64,000 nucleotides of DNA from VBDM01 sp963699535 (GTDB taxonomy: Bacteria > Pseudomonadota > Gammaproteobacteria > Burkholderiales > SG8-39): NCBI GenBank assembly GCA_963699535.1, contig CAVOUJ010000046.1, forward strand, positions 1-64,000, in the 5' to 3' direction. Positions within the stretch are counted from its first letter, which is position 1. Every line of letters begins with the position of its first letter. Of the stretch, positions 9,293 to 20,201 are shown piece by piece. Made by a program: the position numbers and the translations under genes. Under the pieces are notes generated by a model. It did no database searches. It was not told where the DNA came from and was given only the letters and a program-made list of their open reading frames with translations.

Positions 9293-9345
9293 GAGATGAC
9301 GAAGACGAAAACCAGGTCGAAGAAGAGTTCGATCGAGGAACAGCA
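9293..9345 (-). pseudogene. Possible short remnant of an LtrA-like gene
   Basis: Read on the minus strand, the segment IELFFDLVFVFVIS matches the highly conserved first motif of low-temperature-requirement A (LtrA) membrane proteins. Nothing of the family continues on either side. It is a short fragment in the upstream region of the next hydrolase gene and may be decay debris; a chance match to a hydrophobic string cannot be excluded. Confidence 0.3.
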
Positions 9346-9388
9346 GGGGTGTCGAATGCTCAAGTTCATGGGCGAGGCCGCCGTCAGC

Positions 9389-10423
9389 ATGCTGAGCTCA
9401 CGACGAAACCCCACGGCGGTCTTCCTCCTCGCTACGGCGCTCGCCCTGCCGGCCGCGGCGCAGGCCGCGGTGGGCGTGACCGGGATCGCCGCCAAAGACG
9501 GCCCGGTGACTCTCTTCTACCCTTCGAGCAGCGAAGAGCAGAAGGTCAAGCGCGGCCCCTTCACCCTCCGCCTCGCTCCGGACGGCGCCCCCGTGCGCGG
9601 CAACGCCCGCCTCGTCGTCATTTCGCACGGCTCGGGCGGCTCCCCCTGGCCGCACGCCGACCTCGCCCGCGCGCTGGTCGAAGGCGGCTTCGTCGTGGCC
9701 GTACCCGAGCACCGCGGCGACAACTTCAGGGACAAGACCGCGATCGGGCCCGAGAGCTGGAAGCGCCGGCCGGCCGAAGTGTCGCGCGCCATCGATGCGG
9801 TGGCGCAGGATCCGCGCTTCGCGCCGCTGCTCGCGCTCGACAAGGTCGGCATGTTCGGCATGTCCGCCGGCGGTCATACCGCTTTGAGCCTCGCGGGCGG
9901 CCGCTGGTCGCCGGCGCTATTCAGAGATCACTGCGAGGCCCACATCGCCGAGGATTTCCACAGCTGCGTGGGCCTGGCGACCCGGCTGAACGGCGGCTTC
10001 CTGGACGAATGGAAGAAGACGATCGCCCTGGCCCTGATCCGCTGGCGGTTCGAAGACGCAACCTGGTACACCCACCTCGAGCCGCGCATCGCCGCCATCG
10101 TCGCCGGCGTCCCGTACGCCGCCGACTTCGACATGGGCTCGCTAACCAGGCCGCGCGTGCCGCTCGCGCTCGTCACCGCCCGGCAGGACAAGTGGCTGAT
10201 TCCGCGCTTTCACAGCGACCGTGTGCTGAAAGCATGCGCCGCGTGCGAGCGGCTGGTCGATCTTCCGAACGGGAGTCACGGCGCCCTGCTCTCGCCCTTT
10301 CCGCCCGAGGTTTCCGGCCTCTCCGCCGAGCTCTTGAACGACTCGCCCGGCTTCGACCGCTCGGCGCTCCCCGAGGTGGACCTCAGGATCGCCGCGTTCT
10401 TCCGCAGGCACCTGCTGCCGTAG
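9389..10423 (+). CDS. Exported dienelactone-hydrolase-like alpha/beta hydrolase
   Basis: The 344-residue product has a signal peptide (TAVFLLATALALPAAAQA). It has a predicted-dienelactone-hydrolase fold: VVISHGSGGSPWPHADLAR (oxyanion region), AVPEHRGDN, the nucleophile elbow GMSAGGHTALSLAG, a likely acid in VTARQDKWL and a His in PNGSHGALL. Relatives are periplasmic hydrolases or platelet-activating-factor-acetylhydrolase-like proteins with unknown natural substrates. The frame is open further upstream to 9269, but ATG 9389 puts the signal peptide at the N-terminus. Confidence 0.8.
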   Translation: MLSSRRNPTAVFLLATALALPAAAQAAVGVTGIAAKDGPVTLFYPSSSEEQKVKRGPFTLRLAPDGAPVRGNARLVVISHGSGGSPWPHADLARALVEGGFVVAVPEHRGDNFRDKTAIGPESWKRRPAEVSRAIDAVAQDPRFAPLLALDKVGMFGMSAGGHTALSLAGGRWSPALFRDHCEAHIAEDFHSCVGLATRLNGGFLDEWKKTIALALIRWRFEDATWYTHLEPRIAAIVAGVPYAADFDMGSLTRPRVPLALVTARQDKWLIPRFHSDRVLKACAACERLVDLPNGSHGALLSPFPPEVSGLSAELLNDSPGFDRSALPEVDLRIAAFFRRHLLP

Positions 10424-10664
10424 ATTCCGGCCGCTAGATCAGCGTCGCCGAGATCGTCGATCTGTATTCAGCGGACGCCGCGAACCAGGATCTTCTGCGC
10501 AAGGGCAAGCGAACTTTCCGCGCTTCCCGAGGGCTGGCGGGATTACTTTCGCAAGCGCCTCTGGGAGCCGGATGCGTGAGCGGACAAGGGAACGGTCGAG
10601 CAGGGGCTTGAATCCCGAAAGGGGGTGAGGTGTTCCGCGCGCCGATCCTACGAGACGACCGCGT
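10424..10664. other. Intergenic, with an orphan C-terminal coding fragment
   Basis: No complete gene is visible. On the plus strand about 10434-10579 reads like the end of a protein: VAEIVDLYSADAANQDLL, then in another frame LPEGWRDYFRKRLWEPDA before a TGA. I do not recognise the family. There is no start or N-terminal part, so it is probably a remnant. Confidence 0.3.
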
Positions 10665-11165
10665 TCACTTGAGCTGGCCGGCCACCTTGTCGATCCCGGC
10701 CTTGACGCAGGCCTCGTCCTTCTCGCCGCCCGGTGCGCCCGACGCACCGGCCGCGCCGATGGTCTCGTCGCCGACCTTGATCGGCAGCGCGCCCTGATTG
10801 GCGATCACATTGCTCAGATGGATCAAGCCGAGCGTAGGGTTGTCCTTCACGCGCGTGACCATGTCGCCCGAGGGGATGCGAAAGGTGCGTGCGGTGTAGG
10901 CCTTGCGCATGCTGTTCTCCATCGTGTGCGGCCCGGTGTTGTCGCCGCGCACTTGGACGATGACCTCGCCGTTGCGGCCGACCACGGTCACCGACACGTT
11001 ATAGCCGTTGGCCTTGCAGGTCGCGATCGCAGTCTCCGCGATGGTCAAGGCCATGGACGCGGACAGGTCCCTGTGCTGAAGCAGTTGTGCGCTCGCCGGC
11101 GACGCCAGCACATATGCGCAGAGGGCAGCGAGTGCAACCGAACTCAAACGGATTGTCGATGACAT
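10665..11165 (-). CDS. GlcG/HbpS-family (DUF336) exported protein
   Basis: The 166-residue product has a signal peptide (residues 1-26, ASPASA cleavage) and a single GlcG/HbpS domain. The family segments are ALTIAETAIATCKANGYNVS, VVGRNGEVIVQVRGD, KAYTARTF and IKVGDETIGAAGASGAPGGEKDEAC. Family members bind haem (HbpS) or occur with glycolate oxidase, and their small alpha-beta fold may bind cofactors; this one would act in the periplasm. No glc or sensor gene is nearby. A GGAGAGA ribosome site precedes the ATG. Confidence 0.88.
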   Translation of the reverse strand: MSSTIRLSSVALAALCAYVLASPASAQLLQHRDLSASMALTIAETAIATCKANGYNVSVTVVGRNGEVIVQVRGDNTGPHTMENSMRKAYTARTFRIPSGDMVTRVKDNPTLGLIHLSNVIANQGALPIKVGDETIGAAGASGAPGGEKDEACVKAGIDKVAGQLK

Positions 11166-11288
11166 GAAGGTCTCTCCTTGTGGCGGCCTTCCTTGCGGAC
11201 CGCGGAGGAAGGATTATACGGATACGGCAATCAAAAAGCGGCCTATGGTGGACGCGCCAAGACGCGCCGCTGGAAAGCGAGCAACTGA

Positions 11289-12521
11289 CTACGCCGGCAT
11301 CGGCGCGGGCCCGCCCACCGGCCTGCGCTCGCGCGGCGGGCGCTCGTCCATCAGCCACTGCAGGGTGAAGGCGGTGACGCCGATCACGATCAGCGCGCCC
11401 CAGGCGAAGTCGTATTTTCCGAAGCGGTCGAACACCACGCCGCCCATCCACGCGCCGAAGAACGAGCCGACCTGGTGGCTGAGGAACACGATGCCGTAGA
11501 GCGTGTTGAAGTGCGTGAGGCCGAACACCCGGCCGATGATCCCGGTGACCAGGGGCGCGACGCCGAGCCACAGGAATCCCATCGCGGCGGCGAACACCAG
11601 GGTCGAGGCGGCGCTGATCGGAACGACGAGGAAGGCGACGATGAACGTCGTGCGCAAGAGGTAAATGAGCGCGAGCAGGTGCTTCTGGCTGTAGCGCGCG
11701 CCGAGCAGGCCGAACATGTAGGTGCCGACCGCGTTGAAGAGGCCGATCAGCCCGAGCGCGCTCGCCGCCACGCCCGGCACCACCCCGCAGAGCTGCAGGT
11801 ACGCCGGCAGGTGCGTGGTGATGAACACGAGCTGGAACCCGCAGGCGAAGAACGCGAGCGTCATGAAGAGGTAGCCGCGATGCCCCATCGCCTCGCGCAC
11901 CGCCTCGCCCAGATTCAGCCTCACGCCTGAAGACTCGCCCGCGACCGGTTGCTCGCGGATCGGCAGCGAAAGCAGCGCCATCGAAGCCGCGATCGCCGCG
12001 AACGCCAGCATCGCCGCCTGCCAGCCGAAGCCGTCGATCAGCCAGCCGCCGAGCGGCGCGATCACCATCGTGCCCAGCGAGCCCGCCGCCGCCACCAGCC
12101 CCACGGTCTGGCTGCGCTTCTCCGGCGGCGTGGCGCGCGAAATGGTGCCGATCAGGACGCCGAAGCCCGCGCCGGCGGTGCCGATTCCGATGAGGAACCC
12201 GGCCACCTCGAGTCCCCCGGGGATGCTCCTCGAGACAATCATCAAGAGCAGCCCGCCGGCGTACAGCAGGGAGGTGACGATCAGCACCGGCCGGGGGCCG
12301 TAGCGGTCGGCGAGCGCGCCGACGAAGGGCTGCGACACGCCCCAGACGATGTTCTGCAGCGCGATCGAGAAGCCGAAGGTCGCCGCCGAGATCCCCAGGT
12401 CGAGCGTCATCGGCCGCATAAAGAGGCCCAGGCTCTGCCGCAGCCCCATGCACATCGAAATGATCAGCCCGCTCAAGAGGATCAGGAGCAGCATTGCGCG
12501 TCGATTGCCCAGGGTCGCCAT
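11289..12521 (-). CDS. Major facilitator superfamily transporter
   Basis: The 410-residue protein has 12 predicted transmembrane segments. The MFS loop 2-3 signature is visible as GALADRYGPRPVLI after the second helix, and FLSHQVGSFFGAWMGG lies near helix 10. It resembles the group of anion and monocarboxylate symporters (OFA/CynX-like), but the substrate is not inferable. The ATG at 12519-12521 is chosen over upstream in-frame starts because an AAGGGA ribosome site precedes it and the N-terminus then begins just before helix 1. It is divergent from the ABC importer genes that follow. Confidence 0.85.
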   Translation of the reverse strand: MATLGNRRAMLLLILLSGLIISMCMGLRQSLGLFMRPMTLDLGISAATFGFSIALQNIVWGVSQPFVGALADRYGPRPVLIVTSLLYAGGLLLMIVSRSIPGGLEVAGFLIGIGTAGAGFGVLIGTISRATPPEKRSQTVGLVAAAGSLGTMVIAPLGGWLIDGFGWQAAMLAFAAIAASMALLSLPIREQPVAGESSGVRLNLGEAVREAMGHRGYLFMTLAFFACGFQLVFITTHLPAYLQLCGVVPGVAASALGLIGLFNAVGTYMFGLLGARYSQKHLLALIYLLRTTFIVAFLVVPISAASTLVFAAAMGFLWLGVAPLVTGIIGRVFGLTHFNTLYGIVFLSHQVGSFFGAWMGGVVFDRFGKYDFAWGALIVIGVTAFTLQWLMDERPPRERRPVGGPAPMPA

Positions 12522-12736
12522 GGAATTCCCTTCAGGTAAGGCTCGAGGTCCGCGTTCGGCGAGCCGCACGCGACTCGGCTGCGTCATTACACCCGAGCGC
12601 GAACCGCCCTTCAAACGAGATTCTCGCATTTCTGCGATGCGTTATGGGCATGCGGGGGGGCGCCGGCTCGAGCCGGGCGGGGCATAATAGAGCCGCTGCC
12701 GATCACGCCGGCCGGCCGCACCGCGGGAGGAGCGCG

Positions 12737-13822
<1,086 letters not shown>

Positions 13823-13864
13823 GCTTTCAAGGACATCCATGACAGTCACCCAAGAGGAGAACAC

Positions 13865-15136
13865 ATGAAAACCGCGCTGACCCTGATATTCGCCGCGCTG
13901 CTTGCAGGATCTTTCCCTGCGAGAGCCGTGGAGCTCACGTTCTACTACCCGATCGCGGTGGGCGGCCCGCTCACCAAGGTGATCGACGGCTATGCCCGGG
14001 ATTTCGAGAAAGAGAACCCGGGCGTCAAGATCAACCCGATCTACGCCGGCAACTACGACGACGCCCGCATCAAGGCACTCGCGGCGCTGAAGGCCGGGCA
14101 GCCCGCGCAGATCTCGGTGCTCTATTCGATCGACCTCTACGAGCTGCTCGAGCAGGACGTGATCGTGCCCTGGGACGACGTCGCCACGACCGCCGACGAG
14201 AAAGCCTGGCTCAAGGCCTTCTACCCGTCGCTGATGATGAACGGCACCTACAAGGGCAAGGTCTATGGCATCCCCTTCCAGCGCTCGACCATCGTGCTGT
14301 ACTGGAACAAGACCGCGTTCAAGGAGGCGGGTCTCGATCCCGAGAAAGCACCCGCCGACTGGAACGAGATGGCGCAGATGGCCGCCAAGCTCGTGAAGAA
14401 AGACGCGTCCGGCAATGTGACGCGCTGGGGCGTGATGGTGCCCTCGACCGGCTATCCGTACTGGATGTTCCAGGCCTTTGCGCGCCAGAACGGCCACGAT
14501 CTGATGAACCCGGAGGGCAACCGCACCAATTACGCGCATCCGGATGTCATCGCGGCGCTGCAATACTGGCGCGACCTCGGCGCGAAGTACAAGGTGATGC
14601 CCGAGGGCACCGTCGAGTGGGGCACGCTGCGCCAGCAGTTCACCGAGGGCAAGACCGCGATGATGTGGCACACCACCGGCAACCTCACCGCGGTGAAGAC
14701 CAGCGCGACCTTCCCCTTCGGCGTGGCGATGCTGCCCGCCTCCAAACAGCGCGGCTCGCCCACCGGCGGCGGCAACTTCTACCTCTTCAAGAAGGCCACG
14801 CCCGAGGAGCGCAAGGCCTCGCTCGCGTTCGTGAAGTGGCTGACCGCGCCCGAGCGCGCCGCCGACTGGAGCATCGCCACCGGCTACGTCGCCGTGCGGC
14901 CCGAGGCCTACGAGACGCCGAAGCTGAAGGAGTACGCTCAAGGGTTCCCGCAGGCGGTGGTCGCGCGCGACCAGTTCAAGTTCGCGACGGCCGAGCTCTC
15001 CACGTTCCAGACCGGACGCGTGAGGAAGCTGCTGGACGACGCGATCCAGGCCTCGCTCACCGGCCAGAAGCAGCCGGCCGAGGCGCTGAAGGCCGCTCAA
15101 GGCGAAGCCGACAAGCTGTTGAAGGCCTATCGCTAG
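13865..15136 (+). CDS. ABC importer periplasmic binding protein (UgpB-like)
   Basis: The 423-residue product has a cleaved signal peptide (MKTALTLIFAALLAGSFPARA) and a family 1 extracellular solute-binding fold. Typical segments are VELTFYYPIAVGGPLTKVID, GKVYGIPFQRSTIVLYWNK and PTGGGNFYLFKKATPEERKA. The closest characterised type known to me is UgpB, which binds sn-glycerol-3-phosphate or glycerophosphodiesters. A glycerophosphodiester phosphodiesterase gene about 3.4 kb downstream fits that, but sugars remain possible. An AAGAGGAGAA ribosome site precedes the ATG. Confidence 0.88.
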   Translation: MKTALTLIFAALLAGSFPARAVELTFYYPIAVGGPLTKVIDGYARDFEKENPGVKINPIYAGNYDDARIKALAALKAGQPAQISVLYSIDLYELLEQDVIVPWDDVATTADEKAWLKAFYPSLMMNGTYKGKVYGIPFQRSTIVLYWNKTAFKEAGLDPEKAPADWNEMAQMAAKLVKKDASGNVTRWGVMVPSTGYPYWMFQAFARQNGHDLMNPEGNRTNYAHPDVIAALQYWRDLGAKYKVMPEGTVEWGTLRQQFTEGKTAMMWHTTGNLTAVKTSATFPFGVAMLPASKQRGSPTGGGNFYLFKKATPEERKASLAFVKWLTAPERAADWSIATGYVAVRPEAYETPKLKEYAQGFPQAVVARDQFKFATAELSTFQTGRVRKLLDDAIQASLTGQKQPAEALKAAQGEADKLLKAYR

Positions 15137-15168
15137 CGCGAGCCCCTCTTCTCTTCCCGCCTGGCGCG

Positions 15169-16032
15169 ATGAAGCACGTCTACGGCTGGCTGCTGCTCAC
15201 GCCGGCCGCGATCCTGCTCGTCGGGTTCACGCACTACCCGGCTGCGGCGACACTCTTCGACAGCCTCTTCTCGACCGGGACGGGGGTGCGGCCGTCCCGG
15301 TTCTTGGGCCTGGGCAATTACGCCGCGCTCGCCGACGACCCGATCTTCTGGCAGGTGCTGGGCAACAACTTCTGGTTCGCGCTCGGCACCATCCCCACCT
15401 CGATGGCGCTCGCCATGCTGATGGCGATCTGGGTCAACGACCGGCTGCCGGCGCGAGCCCTGGTGCGCATGGCGTACTTCACGCCCACCGTGCTGCCGAT
15501 GATCGCGGTGGCGAACATCTGGCTCTTCTTCTACACGCCGCAGATCGGGCTCCTGGACCAGATCGGCGCGAAATTCGGCGTGGCGAGCCACAACTGGCTG
15601 GGCGACCCGAATACCGTGCTCGCCTGCACCATGGCGATGGTCATCTGGAAGGAAGCGGGCTTCTTCATGATCTTCTATCTCGCGGCGTTGCAGTCGCTCG
15701 CGCCCGAGCTGGAGGAGGCCGCGCGCATCGAGGGCGCCTCGCGCTGGTATTTTTTCCGCCGCGTGACGTTTCCGCTCCTGATGCCCACCACGCTCTTCGT
15801 GCTGGTGAACGCCACCATCAACTCGTTCAAGCTGGTGGACCACCTGTTCATCCTCACCAAGGGCGGGCCGGACAACGCCTCGAGCCTGCTGCTCTACTAC
15901 ATCTACCAGGTGGCGTTCAGCTTCTTCGACACCGCCTACGCCTCGACGCTGACGGTGGTGCTGCTCGCCCTCCTCGCGAGCCTTGCGCTCCTGCAGTTCC
16001 AGCTGGTCGAGAAAAGGGTGCACTACCGGTGA
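15169..16032 (+). CDS. ABC importer permease, UgpA class
   Basis: The 287-residue inner-membrane permease has six hydrophobic spans. Its coupling-helix EAA motif reads EEAARIEGASRWYFFRRVTF, which contacts the ATPase. It begins 32 bases after the binding-protein stop and overlaps the next permease start. It pairs with the following gene to form the membrane channel. Confidence 0.9.
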   Translation: MKHVYGWLLLTPAAILLVGFTHYPAAATLFDSLFSTGTGVRPSRFLGLGNYAALADDPIFWQVLGNNFWFALGTIPTSMALAMLMAIWVNDRLPARALVRMAYFTPTVLPMIAVANIWLFFYTPQIGLLDQIGAKFGVASHNWLGDPNTVLACTMAMVIWKEAGFFMIFYLAALQSLAPELEEAARIEGASRWYFFRRVTFPLLMPTTLFVLVNATINSFKLVDHLFILTKGGPDNASSLLLYYIYQVAFSFFDTAYASTLTVVLLALLASLALLQFQLVEKRVHYR

Positions 16033-16847
16033 GTGCCGCCGGCCGACGCGCCCCGACGCTGGAGACCGCCGCGGCGTGGCTGCTCGCGGCCCTGTGGCTC
16101 GCGCCGCTGCTCTACGCGTTTTGGGCGGCATTCCACCCGGTCGAGTTCGCCACGCGCTTCGATCCCCTCGCGCCGCTCACGCTCGGCAACTTCGCCAAGG
16201 CCTGGACCTACGCGCCCTTCGCGCGCCACCTCGTCAACACCGTTCTCCTCGTGACGATGATCCTGTCGGCGCAGCTGGTGCTGTGCACGCTCGCGGGCTA
16301 CGCGTTCGCGAGGTTCGAGTTCACCGGGCGCGACATCGCCTTCGGCCTCGTGCTGGTGCAGCTCCTCATCATGCCGGAGGTGCTGATCGTCGAGAACTAC
16401 CGCATCATGAGCCGCCTCGGCCTCGTCGACACCCTCCTCGGCATCGGTCTGCCGTACATGGCGAGCGCCTTCGGCATCTTCCTGCTTCGCCAGACCTTCA
16501 AGACCGTGCCGCGGGAACTCGAGGACGCGGCGCGCGTGGAGGGCTGCTCGTTCCTCGGCGTGCTGTGGCGCGTCTACGTGCCGCTCGCCCGGCCGACCTA
16601 TCTCGCGTATGGCCTGGTGTCGGTGAGCTACCACTGGAACAACTTCCTCTGGCCGCTCGTAATCACCAACACCGTGCAGACGCGGCCGCTCACGGTGGGC
16701 CTCGCCATCTTCGGCGCGCCCGAGTCGGGAGTGGACTGGGGCGTGATCAGCGCGGGGACGCTCATGGCGGTCGCGCCGCTGCTCCTCGCGTTCCTGCTCT
16801 TCCAGCGGCAGTTCATGCAATCGTTCATGCAGGCGGGAATAAAGTAG
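16029..16847 (+). CDS. ABC importer permease, UgpE class
   Basis: The 272-residue second permease begins with GTG at 16029, overlapping the previous stop by four bases, which indicates translational coupling. The EAA loop reads LEDAARVEGCSFLGVLWRVY. The C-terminus MQSFMQAGIK resembles UgpE and MalG-type ends. It completes the importer. Confidence 0.9.
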   Translation: MSAAGRRAPTLETAAAWLLAALWLAPLLYAFWAAFHPVEFATRFDPLAPLTLGNFAKAWTYAPFARHLVNTVLLVTMILSAQLVLCTLAGYAFARFEFTGRDIAFGLVLVQLLIMPEVLIVENYRIMSRLGLVDTLLGIGLPYMASAFGIFLLRQTFKTVPRELEDAARVEGCSFLGVLWRVYVPLARPTYLAYGLVSVSYHWNNFLWPLVITNTVQTRPLTVGLAIFGAPESGVDWGVISAGTLMAVAPLLLAFLLFQRQFMQSFMQAGIK

Positions 16848-16996
16848 GGCCGGTCGCGTTTGCAGTGCCCGAGACCGCCGCCCCTCTTGGCTGGGCGGCG
16901 TGGTGCTCTTGCCGAACGGAGAAACCGTCAATAATGCTTGCTTTGACCCCCGCCGTCGCGGCCACCAAGCCCCCGAACGGATACCCTAGGCGTGCA

Positions 16997-18442
16997 ATGA
17001 AACTGCGCCTCGGAAACAAACTGGCGTGGACGCGCGGGGCGATGCCCCTGGCTGCGGTCGTCGTGGCGGCCGCTTCCTGCGGCGGCGGCAGCCCCTACAC
17101 GACGACGCCCGGCACCCCGCCACCTGCCCTCGCCATCACCGCCCCGGCCAATTTCGCGAGCGGCATCGCCGGCATGCTCACCTTCAGCGCCGACGCCACC
17201 GGGGCGGCGAGTGTCGAGTTCCAGGTCGATGGGGTCGCCGTCGGCGCGCCGCAGACCACCCCGCCCTACTCGGTGAGCGTGGACACCAGCGCCTATGCGT
17301 CGGGACAGCACGTGCTGCGCGTTCGCACCCGCGATGCGGGGGGCAACCCGTCGGCCTGGGTGAACGTCACCGTCAGCTTCGGCGGCAGCCGCACGCAGCC
17401 CGCCGGTTTCACGCGCACCGCGAACTACGTCACCGGCTTGAGCGACGCGACTGCTTTCGCGCAGGCGCCCGACGGCCGGCTCTTCGTCGCCAAGCAGACT
17501 GGGGCGATGCGGGTAGTGAACAGTAGCGGCACGCTCCTGCCGACACCGTTCATGACGCTCACCGTGGACTCGAACGGCGAACGGGGACTCCTCGGCGTCG
17601 CCTTCCATCCCGACTTCGCCAACAACAATTTCGTCTACGCTTACTACACCGTACCGGGAAGCCCCCCCCACAACCGCGTCAGCCGGTTCACCGCCAATGG
17701 CGATGTGGTGACGGCAGCAAGCGAGCTGCCGATCATCGACCTCCCCAACTTGTCCAGCGCCACCAACCACAACGGCGGCGCGATCCACTTCGGCGCCGAC
17801 GCCAAGCTCTACGTCGCGGTCGGCGAGAACGCCAACCCCGCGAATTCGCAGAACCTTGCCACGCCGCTCGGCAAGGTGTTGCGCTTCAACGACGACGGCA
17901 CGATCCCGAACGACAACCCCTTCTGCACCACGCCGGGCAATCTGGCCTGCGCGGTCTGGGCCTACGGGCTGCGCAACCCATTCACCTTTGCCATACAGCC
18001 CGGTACCGGGCGCATCCACATCAACGACGTCGGCCAGGATACCTGGGAAGAGATCAATCTCGGTGCGGCGGGGGCCAATTACGGCTGGCCGGGGTCGGAG
18101 GGCCCCGACAACGTCACCGGGAACATCACCGGACCACTGTTCACGTATAAGCACAGTGCCGCCGCGCCCCCCGGATCGGGACCCGGCGGATTCTTCGTGG
18201 GCAATGTCATCGCCGGCGGCACCTTCTATCCGAGTGCCGGCAGTTTTCCCGCGCCTTATCGCGGCAACTATTTCTTCGCCGATTGCGGGGCCGGCTTCAT
18301 CGGCATGATCGACCTCGCCAACGACAACCCGGCCTATTCCTTCGGCGCCGCTTCGGGCTGTGCAGTGGACATGCTCGTGGCCAACGGCGGCGCGCTGCTC
18401 GTGCTGACGCGCGACACCATCGTGCGCTTCACTTCGCAATAG
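16997..18442 (+). CDS. PQQ-type sugar dehydrogenase-like lipoprotein with Ig-like domain
   Basis: The 481-residue product has a lipoprotein signal (AAASC with Cys about residue 30, followed by GGG). A bacterial Ig-like domain (about 45-125; SVEFQVDGVAVGAPQ, YASGQHVLRVRTRDAGGNP) is followed by a six-bladed glucose/sorbosone dehydrogenase propeller. Family segments include RGLLGVAFHPDFANNNFVY, NHNGGAIHFGADAKLYVAVG, VWAYGLRNPFTFAI and DVGQDTWEEINLG. Characterised relatives oxidise sugars with PQQ or act as hydrolase-like propellers; substrate and cofactor use are not shown here. It would be attached to the outer or inner membrane facing the periplasm. Confidence 0.85.
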   Translation: MKLRLGNKLAWTRGAMPLAAVVVAAASCGGGSPYTTTPGTPPPALAITAPANFASGIAGMLTFSADATGAASVEFQVDGVAVGAPQTTPPYSVSVDTSAYASGQHVLRVRTRDAGGNPSAWVNVTVSFGGSRTQPAGFTRTANYVTGLSDATAFAQAPDGRLFVAKQTGAMRVVNSSGTLLPTPFMTLTVDSNGERGLLGVAFHPDFANNNFVYAYYTVPGSPPHNRVSRFTANGDVVTAASELPIIDLPNLSSATNHNGGAIHFGADAKLYVAVGENANPANSQNLATPLGKVLRFNDDGTIPNDNPFCTTPGNLACAVWAYGLRNPFTFAIQPGTGRIHINDVGQDTWEEINLGAAGANYGWPGSEGPDNVTGNITGPLFTYKHSAAAPPGSGPGGFFVGNVIAGGTFYPSAGSFPAPYRGNYFFADCGAGFIGMIDLANDNPAYSFGAASGCAVDMLVANGGALLVLTRDTIVRFTSQ

Positions 18443-18511
18443 AGCGCCCCGCAAGGGCAACGCGGTGCTCACGGCACCGCGCCGCCCAAGCCGTTCAGAA
18501 GCGTACCGGGC

Positions 18512-19809
18512 TTATTTCAGACCCATGCAGCTCGCGTAGTAGCTGACGGTCCCCGACCAGTCGGAGAATATGCCGAGGATCCCCACCTGCCTGGCCAGCA
18601 CATCCAACGTGGTCAGTATGTCGCCGTCGTTGTGGAGGGCGTCCAGCGTGGTCTGGTAGTAGAACGAGGGGCTGGCTGTGCCCTGGGTCGGCAGCACTTC
18701 CTCGACGATGCGTCCGGAACGCTCGAGGGTCCAGGTGATGATGTCGAGCCCGGCGGCCCTGGCATCCCTGGCGTACTGCGAGGGCACGATCCTGCCGTGG
18801 GCATCCACCGTCAGCAGCGCCCACATCGGCGGCGCAACGATCCGGATGCCCTGGCTGGCGTAGCTCTTCAGCTCCGCTGCGTTGGGCAAGTCGGCCAGGA
18901 CATTGGCGTCGTCGAGATACACGGCCTGCCTGCCGAAATCCGGATCGTTCCTGATCCAGTACAGGACGTCGTCCTTGCTGAAAGACTGCGCCCATACCTT
19001 TCTCGCGAGAAATGTGGGCCGCCTTGTACTCGTCGATCATCGCCTGGGCGTAGGCCGCCTGGCTGCCGAACACTGCTTCCACCTGCACCTTGGCGGCGCG
19101 GTTGGGGCCCTTGAGCTCCGGAGTGTACTTGCCGCCCAGATCCTTGATGCAGATCGATGCTTTCCTTGTGGGTCAGCAGCGTCCCGCCCGTGGAATACAG
19201 GTCGGTGCGATAGTTGGCGGTGCCACCCAGGAATTCCTGAGCGGTTCTGGCATTGGGATTGGAAGCGTCCATCTTGCCCTTGAGGGACTTGAACTCCTCC
19301 ACGGTCAGGTCGCTGGTGCAGCACAGCGCCGTGGCCGCCTTGATGCGGTTGCCGCTGGCATCGAATTGGGCCGGGGAGAACGGCTGCGAACACCTGTCCG
19401 CCAGAGGCGTCACCAGGATGTTGGTGGTGGTGTGCAGATCGCACTGGTCGTGACGGCAAACCAGCTGGCCGTCCTTGGTGAATGTCACATCGCATTCCTG
19501 GATGCCGGCGCCCATGCGCGCGCCCGCTTCATGGCTTTCCTTGGTGTGCTCCGGGAATTGCAGCGTGCCGCCGCCCCGGTGACCGATCGAAAAATCCGTC
19601 TTGGTGAACGGGCCCTCGCTGCAACTCTCCAGCTTGCGCTTGAGCGGGCCGGGGCTCATCTTCTCGACCAGATAGAAGGGACGCGGCCCGACCTGGACGC
19701 GGCCCTTGTCCGCATCGCGCCCGTGACCGTCGTCGTTGGCGTAGGAACAAACGGGTAGCAGGCAGCTCGTCAGAACGAGCAGCACTGCGGCTCTCTTGCT
19801 TGTGATCAT
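18512..19809 (-). pseudogene. Exported glycerophosphodiester phosphodiesterase, two frame breaks
   Basis: The product has a signal peptide (MITSKRAAVLLVLTSCLLPV) and a GDPD TIM barrel. The catalytic start is SIGHRGGGTLQFPEHT with the HRG motif, followed by GAGIQECDVTFTKDGQLVC (metal-binding E and D), RHDQCDLHTTTN (general-acid His) and the C-terminal part GLDIITWTLERSGRI. GDPDs release glycerol-3-phosphate from lipid head-group diesters, in the periplasm in this case. The frame must change near 19144, where one extra C interrupts IDLIKDLGGKYTPE, and near 19005. All key residues are present, so the gene is probably intact in the organism. It lies convergent to the sugar dehydrogenase-like gene and near the Ugp-type importer. 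Confidence 0.8.
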
Positions 19810-20201
19810 TTCGCTCTCCGGTTCGGTGTAAGGAAAAACTCGAAGTCCGAGCGCAGGCAGCAGGCTGTGGACTGCTGACGCGGGCGGCGTTTCGCCGCTG
19901 ATCCCAAACTACCGGGGAAGTGTGTCAAGAGGATGAACGCCGCAAGACTGTTTCGCGTTGCGTTCATGCAAACCCTGCGTCACGGTGCCAGTCATGTAGG
20001 TATATAGCGTGGGTGTTGTCTCTATTGTTTGCCTATTTGAGCAGCGCAGCAATACCGACAAGACCATGTCCCTTGAATTTCTTCTGTAAAGCAAGGTTCA
20101 CGCTGCCTTAACCGAGTTCATCTATGGTCTGGGTCGGCAGGCGAACGCTACGAATTGGCACGCGTCCCGGTCACCGGTCATCAACCAAGGAGAGATTTCC
20201 C
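19810..20201. other. Intergenic region, nothing assigned
   Basis: This 392-base stretch separates two divergent exported-protein genes. I see no gene, hairpin with a T tract, or confident promoter in it. It is lower in GC than its surroundings towards the right, as expected for a promoter region. Confidence 0.4.
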
